Origin: Mesorhizobium temperatum
GTDB taxonomy: Bacteria > Pseudomonadota > Alphaproteobacteria > Rhizobiales > Rhizobiaceae
Direction of reading: 5' to 3'
Length of the DNA: 64,000 bases
NCBI RefSeq assembly: GCF_002284575.1
Contig: NZ_NPKJ01000058.1
Coordinates: 31,774-95,773, forward strand
Positions 1 to 8,319 of this stretch are shown one piece after another. The position numbers and the translations under genes were made by a program. The notes beneath the pieces are model-generated. The model was not told where the DNA came from and did not search any database. It saw only the letters and a list, made by a program, of their open reading frames with translations. Numbering within the stretch: position 1 is the first letter of the stretch; the number at the start of each line of letters is the position of its first letter.

Positions 1-1470
1 GTCAACAATGCCCCGGTTGCCGCAAACACCCAGAACTGGATGTCGAGCGATCCGGCACAGCAAACTTTGAGCACGCCGAGCTATCCCGACGGATATCCCT
101 TGCTGGTGACCATCCCGACCGATGCGGATGGCGATAACCTCATCGTCACCGCGACGGGGACGATCCCCACAGGCACGTTCTATTTCGATGGCGTCACCTA
201 CATCGCCCTGACGGCCGGCACTGTGCTCTACGATCCGGCCGGCGGCATCAACCTGCTGGACGACCTGGTCTACAGGCCGACCGCAACGGTAACCGACACC
301 GTCAACGTCAATCTATCGCTGGACGTCTTCGACGGCACCGCCCACGTCACTCAGACTGTCGGCATCCACGAAGTCCCGCCGACCAGCTTGCCCAGCGATA
401 CCGCACAGGTGGGTAATGGCAACAGCCCGCTCACGTCCGGAAATGACCAGACCCAGAATCTGAGCCTGTCCCAAGCCACGGTAAGCGCCATAACGGCAGA
501 TCCTCATGGCTCGACAATAGTAGTCTACACCGACTTCCAGGAGTCGCCCTTCGTAACTCCGATCCCGCTAGGGGAACGCAATCCAGGTGTCTTCGGAGAC
601 GGCAGTGCGGGATCGCATCGCGAGCAGGAAGTTCAAGTCGAGATCAGGATCGGAGCGAACCGTTTTGCAGTTATTGAAGACGATTTGACTGGCGGAACAT
701 TCGAGCAGAGTTGGACCTACGACCCGGCCACCGGCCTGATGAAGGCGACCGTCGACTATGACCATATCTTCCTTCTCGACGGCGCCGGGGTCGCAACGAC
801 GACGACGCTTGCGGACTATCTGATCGCAAATCCACCGGCCGCCGGCGACACATGGACAGTTTCCTATTTCGACAATGATGGCGGCAACTACCAGGCCCGC
901 GCAGTCAGATTCGAATTCTTCTCCCATGATCCAGGCGATCCCGGAATAACGGTGAATGGCGATGCCACCTTGGCCGACCAGATCTATGGCACATCCGGTA
1001 TCGACCACCTCAATGGCAATGGCGGCAATGACGTCATCATAGGCAGGGGAGGCAATGATTTCCTCAGCGGCGGCGGTGGCAGCGATCTTATCAGCGGTGG
1101 CGACGGCAACGATCTCCTCGTTGGAGGTTTCGGCCAAGACACAATGACTGGAGGAAACGGTGCTGATACGTTCAAACTCGACCAACTGGACATCAAGGAT
1201 CTCATCTCCGACTACAGCGGCGCCGGCGGCCAGGGCGACGTGATCGACCTGACGTCGTTGTTCGACACAGCCCCCGGGGGGGCCAATATCGGCGAGTTCG
1301 TGAACTACGATGCGGGAACCGGCACGCTAAGCGTCGATGCCGACGGTACGGCCAACGGCACCAATTTCGTGGATGTGGCCACGCTAACCAACGTGCCGGT
1401 GTCCAGCACGATCACGCTGCTTTATGACGACGGGATAACCCAGCATACGACCACGGCCAATGCGGTTTAG
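1..1470 (+). CDS. RTX (GGxGxDxx) calcium-binding exoprotein, 3' part
   Basis: The reading frame is open from base 1, so the gene starts upstream of the window and only its last 489 codons are present. The N-terminal visible part is a Ca-independent beta-sandwich-like region (an NNAPVAANTQ-type boundary, common between repeats of large bacterial adhesins). Near base 1000 begins a run of glycine-rich nonapeptides (GGNDVIIGR, GGNDFLSGG, GDGNDLLVG, GGNGADTF), the Ca2+-binding RTX beta-roll. It is followed by a C-terminal DxIDLTSLFD-type segment typical of type I secretion signals of the hemolysin/bapA class. It is therefore probably exported by a type I ABC exporter to the cell surface or medium. 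No exporter gene is visible here. The substrate or adhesive role cannot be told. Confidence 0.85.
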   Translation, partial: VNNAPVAANTQNWMSSDPAQQTLSTPSYPDGYPLLVTIPTDADGDNLIVTATGTIPTGTFYFDGVTYIALTAGTVLYDPAGGINLLDDLVYRPTATVTDTVNVNLSLDVFDGTAHVTQTVGIHEVPPTSLPSDTAQVGNGNSPLTSGNDQTQNLSLSQATVSAITADPHGSTIVVYTDFQESPFVTPIPLGERNPGVFGDGSAGSHREQEVQVEIRIGANRFAVIEDDLTGGTFEQSWTYDPATGLMKATVDYDHIFLLDGAGVATTTTLADYLIANPPAAGDTWTVSYFDNDGGNYQARAVRFEFFSHDPGDPGITVNGDATLADQIYGTSGIDHLNGNGGNDVIIGRGGNDFLSGGGGSDLISGGDGNDLLVGGFGQDTMTGGNGADTFKLDQLDIKDLISDYSGAGGQGDVIDLTSLFDTAPGGANIGEFVNYDAGTGTLSVDADGTANGTNFVDVATLTNVPVSSTITLLYDDGITQHTTTANAV

Positions 1471-1530
1471 ATGAATAGTGCACGGGCTAGGTGCCATGCT
1501 ATACATTCGAATGGTAGAGGGGAATTCATC

Positions 1531-1902
1531 ATGAAAAAGTCTGCAAGACTTCTGGCTGCCGGTGCAACACTGTTCCTGGCTGTTGGATCGACGGGGTATG
1601 CCGCCGACATCATCGAAGGTCCGTCGGTCGATTATTGTCGCGTCGTCGGCACGTCCAACCTGGTGCAGACCGACAACATCGTCGATCTCAAGAACCAGGT
1701 AGTGCAACTGATGGACGAGTCTGTCGCCGTCGCCAACAGCTCGGAATGGATCCATTCGTCACGGCCTGTCTTCGTCTGGGCCTCCGAGGCCAAGGTCGCC
1801 TGCGGCAAGGCTTACGGCTATTTGAAGACAAATTATCGCGACGACGACTACCTCAATAAATGCGAGTGTTTCCACGACCGCATGGTCGAGTACATGAACT
1901 GA
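1531..1902 (+). CDS. Small exported protein of unknown function
   Basis: 123 residues. I chose the ATG at 1531 over an upstream in-frame ATG because a purine-rich GAGGGGAA site precedes it and because it gives a clean signal peptide (MKKSAR, hydrophobic core, cleavage near GYAADI). The mature part contains four cysteines (DYCRVV, KVACGK, KCECF), suggesting disulfides in the periplasm. It is a family I do not recognise. It follows the RTX gene by 60 bp on the same strand and could be co-expressed with it. Confidence 0.7.
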   Translation: MKKSARLLAAGATLFLAVGSTGYAADIIEGPSVDYCRVVGTSNLVQTDNIVDLKNQVVQLMDESVAVANSSEWIHSSRPVFVWASEAKVACGKAYGYLKTNYRDDDYLNKCECFHDRMVEYMN

Positions 1903-1935
1903 CCAAAACGGCGGCGACGCGCCGGCTGGCTGACA

Positions 1936-2220
1936 ATGATGGCCGACCGAACACTGCTGCGGGCGATCGCCGGAACGATCGCCTTGGTCGGTTTTGACCT
2001 GCTTGCCATGCATGCCGGCGCGGGTGCGTCGGAACAATCCACTAAAATACAAAATGCTTTGCCCGAACGGTTGCGGCCGACGCGCTGCGATGCCACCCAG
2101 GAATGGACGAGAGAAACGCTGAAGGCATTTGCGACCTGCCAGTCGTCGATCTACGGCCTGGAGCCGCGGCTGGCACACGCCGTGATCAGGACGCTCAGAG
2201 CCCGGCTTTTTGCAGGCTAA
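1936..2220 (+). CDS. Small exported protein of unknown function
   Basis: 94 residues starting with two adjacent ATG codons. The first 30 residues form a signal-peptide-like segment (TLLRAIAGTIALVGF, then AGAGAS), followed by a short mature domain with two cysteines (RPTRCDATQ and FATCQS). Ribosome-binding sequence is weak. It lies 33 bp after another small cysteine-containing exported protein, so the pair may act together. No family is recognised. An overlapping frame extends upstream of the next gene but that gene has a better downstream start. Confidence 0.5.
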   Translation: MMADRTLLRAIAGTIALVGFDLLAMHAGAGASEQSTKIQNALPERLRPTRCDATQEWTRETLKAFATCQSSIYGLEPRLAHAVIRTLRARLFAG

Positions 2221-2306
2221 AGAACCACAAGACGGCGCAACTCAGCCGTGACATGACTGGAAGATCAGACCGGGAAGTGACCCGGCGGCACGTAGGGTGG
2301 AAAATC

Positions 2307-3503
2307 ATGGAAGCTGGCCGACAGGTCCTCTGGCTGCGGACGAGGGCAATCGCCTTTGCGCTCGCCGTGACATTGTCAGGTTGCCAGTCGAAAGGCAGCG
2401 TTTCCGAAGCGCTCGATCCGGCTGCAATCGCCGCACCCGGAGTGCAGAATGACGCCGCAGTTGCGGGCCGAGCCCAGGCGACGCAATCGATCGGCAGTGG
2501 TTCGACGAAGATCACGATGCTGCTGCCCTTGTCCGCCCCTGGAGCCACGGGGGAAACCGGCAGGAAGATGCTCGATGCCGCAAAACTCGCAATGGCGGAT
2601 CTTGACAACGGATTGCTCACACTGACGGTCGAGGACACGCAGGGCGACAGTGCACACGCCAGCGAATTGTCGATAAAGGCGATCACGACGGGGGCGAAAG
2701 TCGTCATCGGTCCGACCGAACTGCCGGCGGCGCAGCGTATTGCCAAATTGTCGGGACCGAAACGGCCGCCGGTGTTGGCACTTGCCAACAATTTCGCAGG
2801 CGGTCCAGGCGTTTATGCCGTGCGCCTCAGCGAGGCAGACAGCGCGGCGGCGGGCGCCGCAGGCATCGCGGCGAAAGGCAGCAAGAAGTTCGTATTGCTT
2901 GTCGCAGGCTCGAATGGCAGTGCCGTTGAAAAGCGGGTCGCGAACAGCCTAAGCATCTATGGCGCAACGCTGGCGGTCACTATCCCGTACTCGGCAGGCG
3001 ACGGCGGCACCAAAGCGGTCACCGACATGAACTCACTCGTGGATGCTCCGGACGCCGTCATTGTCGCCAGCGGAGACGACAGCCCGCTGCAAATCCTTGC
3101 CGCCCTGAAATCGAAGGGTATCCCGGGAAGAACAATCGCTGTGGTGGGAACAAACCGCTGGCTGGAACGCCCCATCGAACCGCTGTTTGAAGGGGCCTAT
3201 ATCGCCACGCTCGATCCGCGCGAAACCGGACCAATCGCCGACCGCTTCAAGACGACCTATAACTATCAGCCCGACGTCAATGTCGCCTACGCCTATGATA
3301 TGGTTGCCCTGACTGCTGGGATCGCCAGCGCGGTTGGACCCGATGGCTTCAGCAAACAGGTACTCGAAAATCCGAGCGGGTTTCGCGGATCCACAGGTCT
3401 ATTCCGGTTTCGCGCCGACGGATCCAGCCAGCGATCGATGCCGTTCTATCGAGTTGAAAAGGGTGCGCTCAAATTGGTTGCCAAATCGACGTCGGGTTTT
3501 TGA
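2307..3503 (+). CDS. Lipoprotein with periplasmic-binding-protein (Peripla_BP_6 type) fold
   Basis: 398 residues from ATG 2307, which follows an AGGGTGG ribosome site; longer in-frame starts lack one. The N-terminus is a lipoprotein signal with lipobox LSGC near residue 27. After a linker, the sequence ITMLLPLSAPGATGETGRK and later SADG/VAYAYDMVALTA segments resemble the branched-chain amino-acid binding protein / LpoA-like type I periplasmic binding fold. In Rhizobiales such proteins are annotated as penicillin-binding protein activators or ABC substrate-binding proteins. No permease or ATPase adjoins it, so I favour a stand-alone envelope lipoprotein over a transport component. Confidence 0.7.
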   Translation: MEAGRQVLWLRTRAIAFALAVTLSGCQSKGSVSEALDPAAIAAPGVQNDAAVAGRAQATQSIGSGSTKITMLLPLSAPGATGETGRKMLDAAKLAMADLDNGLLTLTVEDTQGDSAHASELSIKAITTGAKVVIGPTELPAAQRIAKLSGPKRPPVLALANNFAGGPGVYAVRLSEADSAAAGAAGIAAKGSKKFVLLVAGSNGSAVEKRVANSLSIYGATLAVTIPYSAGDGGTKAVTDMNSLVDAPDAVIVASGDDSPLQILAALKSKGIPGRTIAVVGTNRWLERPIEPLFEGAYIATLDPRETGPIADRFKTTYNYQPDVNVAYAYDMVALTAGIASAVGPDGFSKQVLENPSGFRGSTGLFRFRADGSSQRSMPFYRVEKGALKLVAKSTSGF

Positions 3504-3536
3504 CCCGGCGGGAACCCGTAGGGCCTTCTCGACCTG

Positions 3537-4241
3537 ATGGGCAGGCCGAGCCGCATCCGCTTGGCTGTAGCGCTCGCAGGCCTGGAGCTTCTGGCCGGGC
3601 TCCTCCTGATCATTCAGGGCGGGGCTTTGCTTTCGGTCGACCGGCCTGTTCCTGCGCCGTCTCATGATATTCGCAGCAAACAGCTAACCCGACCGGGCGC
3701 AACCGTTCTCGACGCTCAACGGCGAGTGCCGGCACGCAAGATTGTTCAGGACCTCATCGCTCCGCCACAACTTGATTCTTCGGAAATCGAACGGATCGAG
3801 CCCCGTCCGCCACTCAGCGAACTCGGTCTCGCCGTGCCCCCGAAAACGCCGATGCCGCAAGATTGGGGGGAGGTCCTGCTCTACGCTCCGATTGCGAGTT
3901 CGTCCGCGATCTTCGAATCGATGGGACGGACGGTGGTCATCAGCGGGGTCCAAAGCATTGACATGGACAAGACCTGTTCCTTTGTTGACGTCGTCTGGCC
4001 TTGCGGCCAACGCGCGCGCGCAGCCTTCAACTCTTGGTTGCGCGGACGCGCACTGAATTGTCTCGTGCCACCGGAAGTTGATCGTTTCGCTATCGCCGCC
4101 CCATGCAGGCTCGGCAGGCAGGATGTCGGTGCGTGGCTGGTTTCCAATGGCTGGGCCCTGTCATTGCCGAGCGGGATCTACGGCAAGGCGGAGGTGACAG
4201 CTATGGATACGGAGATGGGTATATTCGGCCCGCCTCGATAG
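3537..4241 (+). CDS. Membrane-anchored SNase-like (thermonuclease-fold) protein
   Basis: 234 residues. Residues about 8-32 are one hydrophobic anchor (LAVALAGLELLAGLLLIIQGG), then a proline-rich linker, then a C-terminal domain with the staphylococcal-nuclease-like pattern CGQRARAAFNSWLRG, ALNCLVP, APCRLGRQDVGAWLVSNGWA. The Arg/Asp/Glu set of active nucleases is not clearly retained, so this is probably a non-nuclease relative, a kind frequent in rhizobia. It follows the lipoprotein gene by 33 bp and may share its transcript. Confidence 0.6.
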   Translation: MGRPSRIRLAVALAGLELLAGLLLIIQGGALLSVDRPVPAPSHDIRSKQLTRPGATVLDAQRRVPARKIVQDLIAPPQLDSSEIERIEPRPPLSELGLAVPPKTPMPQDWGEVLLYAPIASSSAIFESMGRTVVISGVQSIDMDKTCSFVDVVWPCGQRARAAFNSWLRGRALNCLVPPEVDRFAIAAPCRLGRQDVGAWLVSNGWALSLPSGIYGKAEVTAMDTEMGIFGPPR

Positions 4242-4606
4242 TCAGCTCGCCGTAGAGCCCTCAGGGACCGTACTTGCCGAAGCTGGAGCATGATACCGAA
4301 AGTGGAATCCGGTTTTCGGGAAAAGATCATGCTCAAACAAAAAAATAGAGCCCCATCCAAATTTTATCGGGGCAGGCTCTAGAGCAGCATGCTGATACAG
4401 GCGGTTGCCTGCGCTGCTGGTTGTTCAGCCTGCGCCGACACTTAGTTTGTTAACTTTTGTCTTCCACCTTTCTCGCGGGCAACTCCAGCTTCATCTGTGG
4501 GTCAGCCAGAGCTCATTCAGTCCGATCGATCAAATTGTATTGGCTTTTGAGACCGAATTTGTAACTTGCCGGCCTTATGCCAGCCTATCTGACAGGAGAT
4601 CGGTTA
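4242..4606. other. Intergenic region between SNase-like and GGDEF-like genes
   Basis: Apart from the palindromic repeat at 4288-4332 and an A-rich tract immediately after it, I see no gene or recognisable promoter here. Short open frames in this stretch have no ribosome sites or recognisable products. Confidence 0.5.
4288..4332. repeat. Palindromic intergenic repeat (Rhizobiales type), copy 1
   Basis: Bounded by GCATGAT and its exact complement ATCATGC, with inner complementary arms CCGAAA and TTTTCGG. The motif gcatgat-ccgaaa-gtgg-aa-ccggttttcgg-atcatgc is of a kind very frequent between genes of Mesorhizobium and relatives (from memory). More degenerate relatives occur in this window near 6092, 46738 and 58562. 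Confidence 0.7.
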
Positions 4607-5353
4607 GTGACAAAATCGATGGCGAACAGCTCTGCCCAGGCGTGGAAGAGTATCGCATGGCTGACGCTTCTGGGGACCGCCGGGAGTTTGGGCTTTTCGC
4701 TAGCCCTCAACTATCTGCTCCTGTTCGCCGATGGGCTCACGCCGTTCGGACGCGGCGTTGTCACGGCAACGCTCGTCCCCCTCGCCATTGGGCTACCACT
4801 TTTCCTGTTGATCGGCTGGGGTCGGGTTGAGATCCGCCGCTATCGGCAAGAGTTAAACAAGTCAGCGACCTACGATGGCCTGACGGGCTGCTTGAACGGA
4901 GCGGCTTTTACTTCGATCATCGAACGGAGAGTAAAGAAGCCGTCTGCGCGTGGCTCTCGTTCGGGCGCCTTCCTGGTCATCCATCCCGAACACCTTCGAT
5001 CCATCAACCTGCGATTTGGTATTGAATGGGGCGACGAGGCCTTGCGGCTCATAGCCTCGACCATAAAGTCATCAGTGCGCGAGGAGGATCTGATCGGCCG
5101 CATAGGGACATCCATCTTTGGGGTATTTCTACCTGGTGCCACCGAAGAAGACGCCAAGGAGGTCGGTGAGCGTATCCGGGCGCGCGTTGCGCAAGTCTAT
5201 TTCGCGCCAAAAGGGGCGGAGGATGTCCTGAGCATAGGCGTCGGAGGGGTAGTCTTCGAGAATGAACTCGCGTTTGACGACATGTTCCGGTCCGCCGAGC
5301 AGCTGCTATCCAGAAATGGAACCGACTTCGAACTGTCTCGTCTGCCCAGTTGA
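4607..5353 (+). CDS. Membrane protein with degenerate GGDEF domain
   Basis: 248 residues from GTG 4607, chosen because AGGAG lies 8 bases upstream; an ATG at 4577 is the alternative. Two membrane segments (about residues 15-35 and 45-70) precede a diguanylate-cyclase-like domain that opens with the usual DGLTGCLN. The G(G/S)DEF active-site hairpin is replaced by IGTSIF, so the catalytic Asp/Glu and the substrate-binding glycines are missing. I infer it does not make c-di-GMP; it may be a signalling or scaffold relic. No EAL domain follows. Confidence 0.75.
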   Translation: MTKSMANSSAQAWKSIAWLTLLGTAGSLGFSLALNYLLLFADGLTPFGRGVVTATLVPLAIGLPLFLLIGWGRVEIRRYRQELNKSATYDGLTGCLNGAAFTSIIERRVKKPSARGSRSGAFLVIHPEHLRSINLRFGIEWGDEALRLIASTIKSSVREEDLIGRIGTSIFGVFLPGATEEDAKEVGERIRARVAQVYFAPKGAEDVLSIGVGGVVFENELAFDDMFRSAEQLLSRNGTDFELSRLPS

Positions 5354-5859
5354 CGATCAAAGAGGGGCTAGGACGCTAATCGGAGTTTTGGTCTATGGAT
5401 CTCCTCTAACCAGATATCTGCACCTGCTTTGGGCCGCGGCCGATTGGAAGGTTAGGTCATCCGCCGGGATGATGGGAGGCTGACCGACCCAGACCGTGCT
5501 GCCGTCCTGGCTTGGCCAATCGGCTTCCCCGCTTGCAGGACGGCAACTTGCTCCGCCTGCGGTGTGAACCGCCTGCAGGACAGGGCAAGGCGAACGACGA
5601 TGAGGATACACCCGATCGCCCCAGGCGGAGCCATCCGCGAGAATCGCCTCCACCAGCTTTTACACCCTTCGTTGGCAGCCGACAGACCGCCGGAATTAAA
5701 CAACTTTAAACTGAAGGTTGCATGTCGCAGCCGCTACCCGACATGGTACTTGCGCAACCTCTAAAATAATGGGATGTTGGTTCGGGGTATCGAGTACCGA
5801 GTATTGGATTGGGAGAGCCTCTCGGCTGTTGTCAGCTCCGGGACGCTTTGAAAAGACTG
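5354..5859. other. Intergenic region upstream of the SyrA-like gene
   Basis: About 500 bp without a convincing gene. It contains a nested inverted repeat at 5716-5759 (GGTTGC/GCAACC outer, CATGTCG/CGACATG inner) some 100 bp before the SyrA-like gene, which could be an operator or an RNA hairpin. Several overlapping short frames on the minus strand at 5393-5703 have no ribosome sites or recognisable product. Confidence 0.4.
5716..5759. promoter_or_regulatory. Nested inverted repeat upstream of SyrA-like gene
   Basis: Inner arms CATGTCG (5721-5727) and CGACATG (5739-5745) are exact complements. Outer arms GGTTG (5716-5720) and CAACC (5755-5759) are also complementary. It could be a regulator binding site or a transcript hairpin; nothing in the sequence decides between these. 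Confidence 0.35.
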
Positions 5860-6090
5860 ATGAATGTTTCTCAGGTCCTGGTGGGGATACTCACTACGTC
5901 GTGCCTTGTGTCGATCTCGATTTATTGGGCAACGGGTTCAATCGGCTGGGCGATCATTAGCCCGATAGTTTTGCAGGTCGGGTATTTTGTCTACATGCTC
6001 TGGACGGTCTACGGCGCAGAAGCCGCAGAAGCTGATGCGGAACCCGAGAGCGTTGGCCCGCTCGACCGTAAAGATGGTATCTGGCTCTAG
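5860..6090 (+). CDS. SyrA/ExoX-like exopolysaccharide production repressor
   Basis: 76 residues from ATG 5860 (start uncertain; an in-frame codon at 5809 would add 17 residues). The sequence opens MNVSQVLVGILTTSC and continues with two hydrophobic helices around ATGSIGW and VLQVGYFVYML, ending in a short acidic cytoplasmic tail. This architecture resembles the small inner-membrane SyrA/ExoX/PsiA-type proteins of rhizobia, which influence exopolysaccharide synthesis. No exo genes are nearby. The family call is from memory of the motif and moderately certain. Confidence 0.6.
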   Translation: MNVSQVLVGILTTSCLVSISIYWATGSIGWAIISPIVLQVGYFVYMLWTVYGAEAAEADAEPESVGPLDRKDGIWL

Positions 6091-6393
6091 CGCATGACCG
6101 ACGAACCGAAGGTCGGCGTCACCGAAAATCGGAGTTTCTTCCAGGGCCCAAGGCCGGGTCATGCGGCAGCTCAAAGTGCCGCAGCGCCGTTGCGTGCAGG
6201 AGGATAGGCGAGTGGTTAGCGGCTTCGGAGTTGCAGGCCATTGAACTGTGATGCCCCGCTGGCATGCTGTAAGAGCGGTAGCTGTCTTGAGGCTCTACCG
6301 CCGCAGTGCTCAATGACGTTGTCGGGATCACCATAGTTTCAAAGTGTTAGTGAACCTCCGCCGTGAGCGAACCCGCCGCGCAGGCCACGCCAA
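6091..6393. other. Intergenic region with palindromic repeat
   Basis: About 300 bp between the SyrA-like gene and the convergent ATPase gene. It contains the imperfect palindrome at 6092-6164. I see no coding or promoter signal. Confidence 0.5.
6092..6164. repeat. Palindromic intergenic repeat, copy 2 (degenerate)
   Basis: Ends are GCATGACC (6092-6099) and its exact complement GGTCATGC (6157-6164). The left part, gaaccgaaggtc-gcgtca-cgaaaa, is shared almost base for base with the copy near 58571, which shows they belong to one dispersed family. Confidence 0.6.
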
Positions 6394-7452
6394 TCACATA
6401 CGCCGGCCGGTTTTCGCGTCGAACAGGTGTGCGCAAGCGCGATCGACCTCGATCCGTATCTGCGCGCCCTGCTTGAGCGGCAGCCGCTCGCGGAACAGGC
6501 AGGCAATTTCCTCGCCGGCGCAGTCGACCTTTGCGAAGATTTCCGAACCCGTGGCTTCCAGAAGCGTGACCGTGCCCGGCATGCCCTGGGCAGTTGCGCG
6601 GATGTGCTCGGGACGGATGCCGTAGACAAGTTCGCGTCCTGCAGCGTCGGTCGGGCGGGCGCCTTCCGGCAGCGGCAGGATCAGCCCGCCGGCGCTGCGG
6701 AACACGCCTTCCTCGATGCGGCCGGCAATGAAGTTCATGGCGGGCGAGCCGATAAAGCCGGCAACGAAGAGATTGGCCGGCTGGTCGTAGAGGTCGAGCG
6801 GCGCGCCGATCTGCTCGACCAGGCCGTCATGCAGCACGACGATCTTGTCGGCCATCGTCATCGCTTCGATCTGATCATGCGTGACGTAGATGGTTGTTGT
6901 GCCGAGCCGCTGGTGCAGCGCCTTGATCTCGCCGCGCATCTGGACGCGCAGCTTGGCGTCGAGATTGGAAAGCGGCTCGTCGAACAGGAAGACCTGCGGG
7001 TCGCGCACGATGGCGCGGCCCATGGCGACGCGCTGGCGCTGGCCGCCGGAGAGCTGACGCGGATAGCGCTCAAGCAGCTTTTCAAGGCCGAGGATGCTGG
7101 CGGCATTCCTGACGCGGCCGGCGGTATCGGAAGGATCGGCTTTCTTGATCTTGAGCGCAAAGCCCATATTGTCGGCCACCGTCATATGCGGATAGAGCGC
7201 ATAGTTCTGGAACACCATGGCGATGTTGCGGTCCCGCGCCCGCAGATTGTTGACCATGCGTTCGCCAATGGCGATCTTCCCGCCGGAGATCGTTTCAAGT
7301 CCGGCGATCATGCGCAGCAGCGTCGACTTTCCGCATCCCGACGGGCCGACCAGGATGACGAACTCGCCGTCGGCGATGTCGACGCTGACGTCGTGAATGA
7401 TCTTGGTGGCTCCGAAAGCCTTCTGCACGTTGTTGATGGTTACCGATGCCAT
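6394..7452 (-). CDS. CUT1-type sugar ABC transporter ATP-binding protein (UgpC/MalK-like)
   Basis: 352 residues. Walker A GPSGCGKST at 36-44, signature LSGGQRQ at 134-140, Walker B VFLFDEP at 154-160 and H-loop His near 192 are all intact. The C-terminal third is the TOBE/MalK-type domain (GIRPEH). It energises carbohydrate import at the inner membrane. It is the last gene of the minus-strand operon lyase-GntR-binding protein-permease-permease-ATPase, 45 bp after the second permease. Confidence 0.92.
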   Translation of the reverse strand: MASVTINNVQKAFGATKIIHDVSVDIADGEFVILVGPSGCGKSTLLRMIAGLETISGGKIAIGERMVNNLRARDRNIAMVFQNYALYPHMTVADNMGFALKIKKADPSDTAGRVRNAASILGLEKLLERYPRQLSGGQRQRVAMGRAIVRDPQVFLFDEPLSNLDAKLRVQMRGEIKALHQRLGTTTIYVTHDQIEAMTMADKIVVLHDGLVEQIGAPLDLYDQPANLFVAGFIGSPAMNFIAGRIEEGVFRSAGGLILPLPEGARPTDAAGRELVYGIRPEHIRATAQGMPGTVTLLEATGSEIFAKVDCAGEEIACLFRERLPLKQGAQIRIEVDRACAHLFDAKTGRRM

Positions 7453-7497
7453 TGGATTTCTCCGGGGAAAAGAGTGATGTCGAGCTGGAATGCGGCT

Positions 7498-8319
7498 TCA
7501 GCCGCCCTTGACCGCGCCGGCGGTCAGCCCGGCGACGATCTGCTTTTGCGCGAACATGGTCAGGACCAGCACCGGCAGCGTCACCACCAGTGCGGCGGCG
7601 GCGAGCGGCCCCCAGCTCACCTGCTCATAGGAAAGCATGTTGTAGACGGCGACCGGCAATGTGCGCGTCTCACGGCTGGCGAGCACCACGCCGAAGACGA
7701 AATTGTTCCACGAAAAGATGACCGACAGGATGAAGGCGACAACGATGCCCGGCTTGGCGATGGGCAGGGCAACCAGCCGGAACACCTGCCAGGAGCTGGC
7801 GCCGTCGATGTTGGCCGCCTCTTCCAGCTCCATCGGCGTGGTCTCGAAATAGCCGATCATCACCCAGACCACGATCGGCACCGTCACCACCAGATGGATG
7901 ATGATCTGCGGCCAGAGCGTGCCGAGGATCCCGATCCATTGGAACAGCAGAAACAGCGGGATGAGATAGGACAGCCCGGGCGTCATGCGGGCGATCATGA
8001 TGACGACCGCCGATTTTTCGGCCTTGAGCCGCGCTATGCCATATCCGGCTGGTACGCCGATCAGCAGCGCCAGCAGTGTCGCCGTGCCGGTCACCAGAAC
8101 CGAATTCCAGAGATAGAGCAGGAAATTGTTCTCCTCGAACACCTTCACATAGTTCGACCAGGCGAAACGTTCGGGGATCAGGATCGGCGGATAGGCGCCG
8201 TTGTCGATCTCGAATTTCAGCGACAGCGAGATCATCCAGAGAAAGAACAGGATCGCCGGCGAGACGATGACCAGAGCCGCGAAAAACAGGCCGATCTGGT
8301 TGACCAGACGTGAGCTCAT
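7498..8319 (-). CDS. CUT1 ABC transporter permease (MalG-like)
   Basis: 273 residues with six predicted membrane segments. The EAA loop that contacts the ATPase reads EEAANIDGASSWQVFRLVALP. The start codon abuts the stop of the preceding permease, so translation is coupled. It forms the import channel together with the 8320-9321 product. Confidence 0.9.
   Translation of the reverse strand: MSSRLVNQIGLFFAALVIVSPAILFFLWMISLSLKFEIDNGAYPPILIPERFAWSNYVKVFEENNFLLYLWNSVLVTGTATLLALLIGVPAGYGIARLKAEKSAVVIMIARMTPGLSYLIPLFLLFQWIGILGTLWPQIIIHLVVTVPIVVWVMIGYFETTPMELEEAANIDGASSWQVFRLVALPIAKPGIVVAFILSVIFSWNNFVFGVVLASRETRTLPVAVYNMLSYEQVSWGPLAAAALVVTLPVLVLTMFAQKQIVAGLTAGAVKGG

Noticed and set aside
568..1185. 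Long minus-strand open frame opposite the RTX gene
   Set aside because: It is a mirror of the Gly/Asp-rich repeat coding and has no ribosome site or sensible protein pattern.
5393..5703. Overlapping minus-strand frames in the gap before the SyrA-like gene
   Set aside because: I considered a gene or transposase remnant, but no recognisable motif, ribosome site or terminal repeat supports it.
6427..8313. 628-codon plus-strand frame across the CUT1 ATPase and permease genes
   Set aside because: Asp/Arg/His-rich composition typical of the antisense of high-GC genes; the minus-strand genes show full family motifs.
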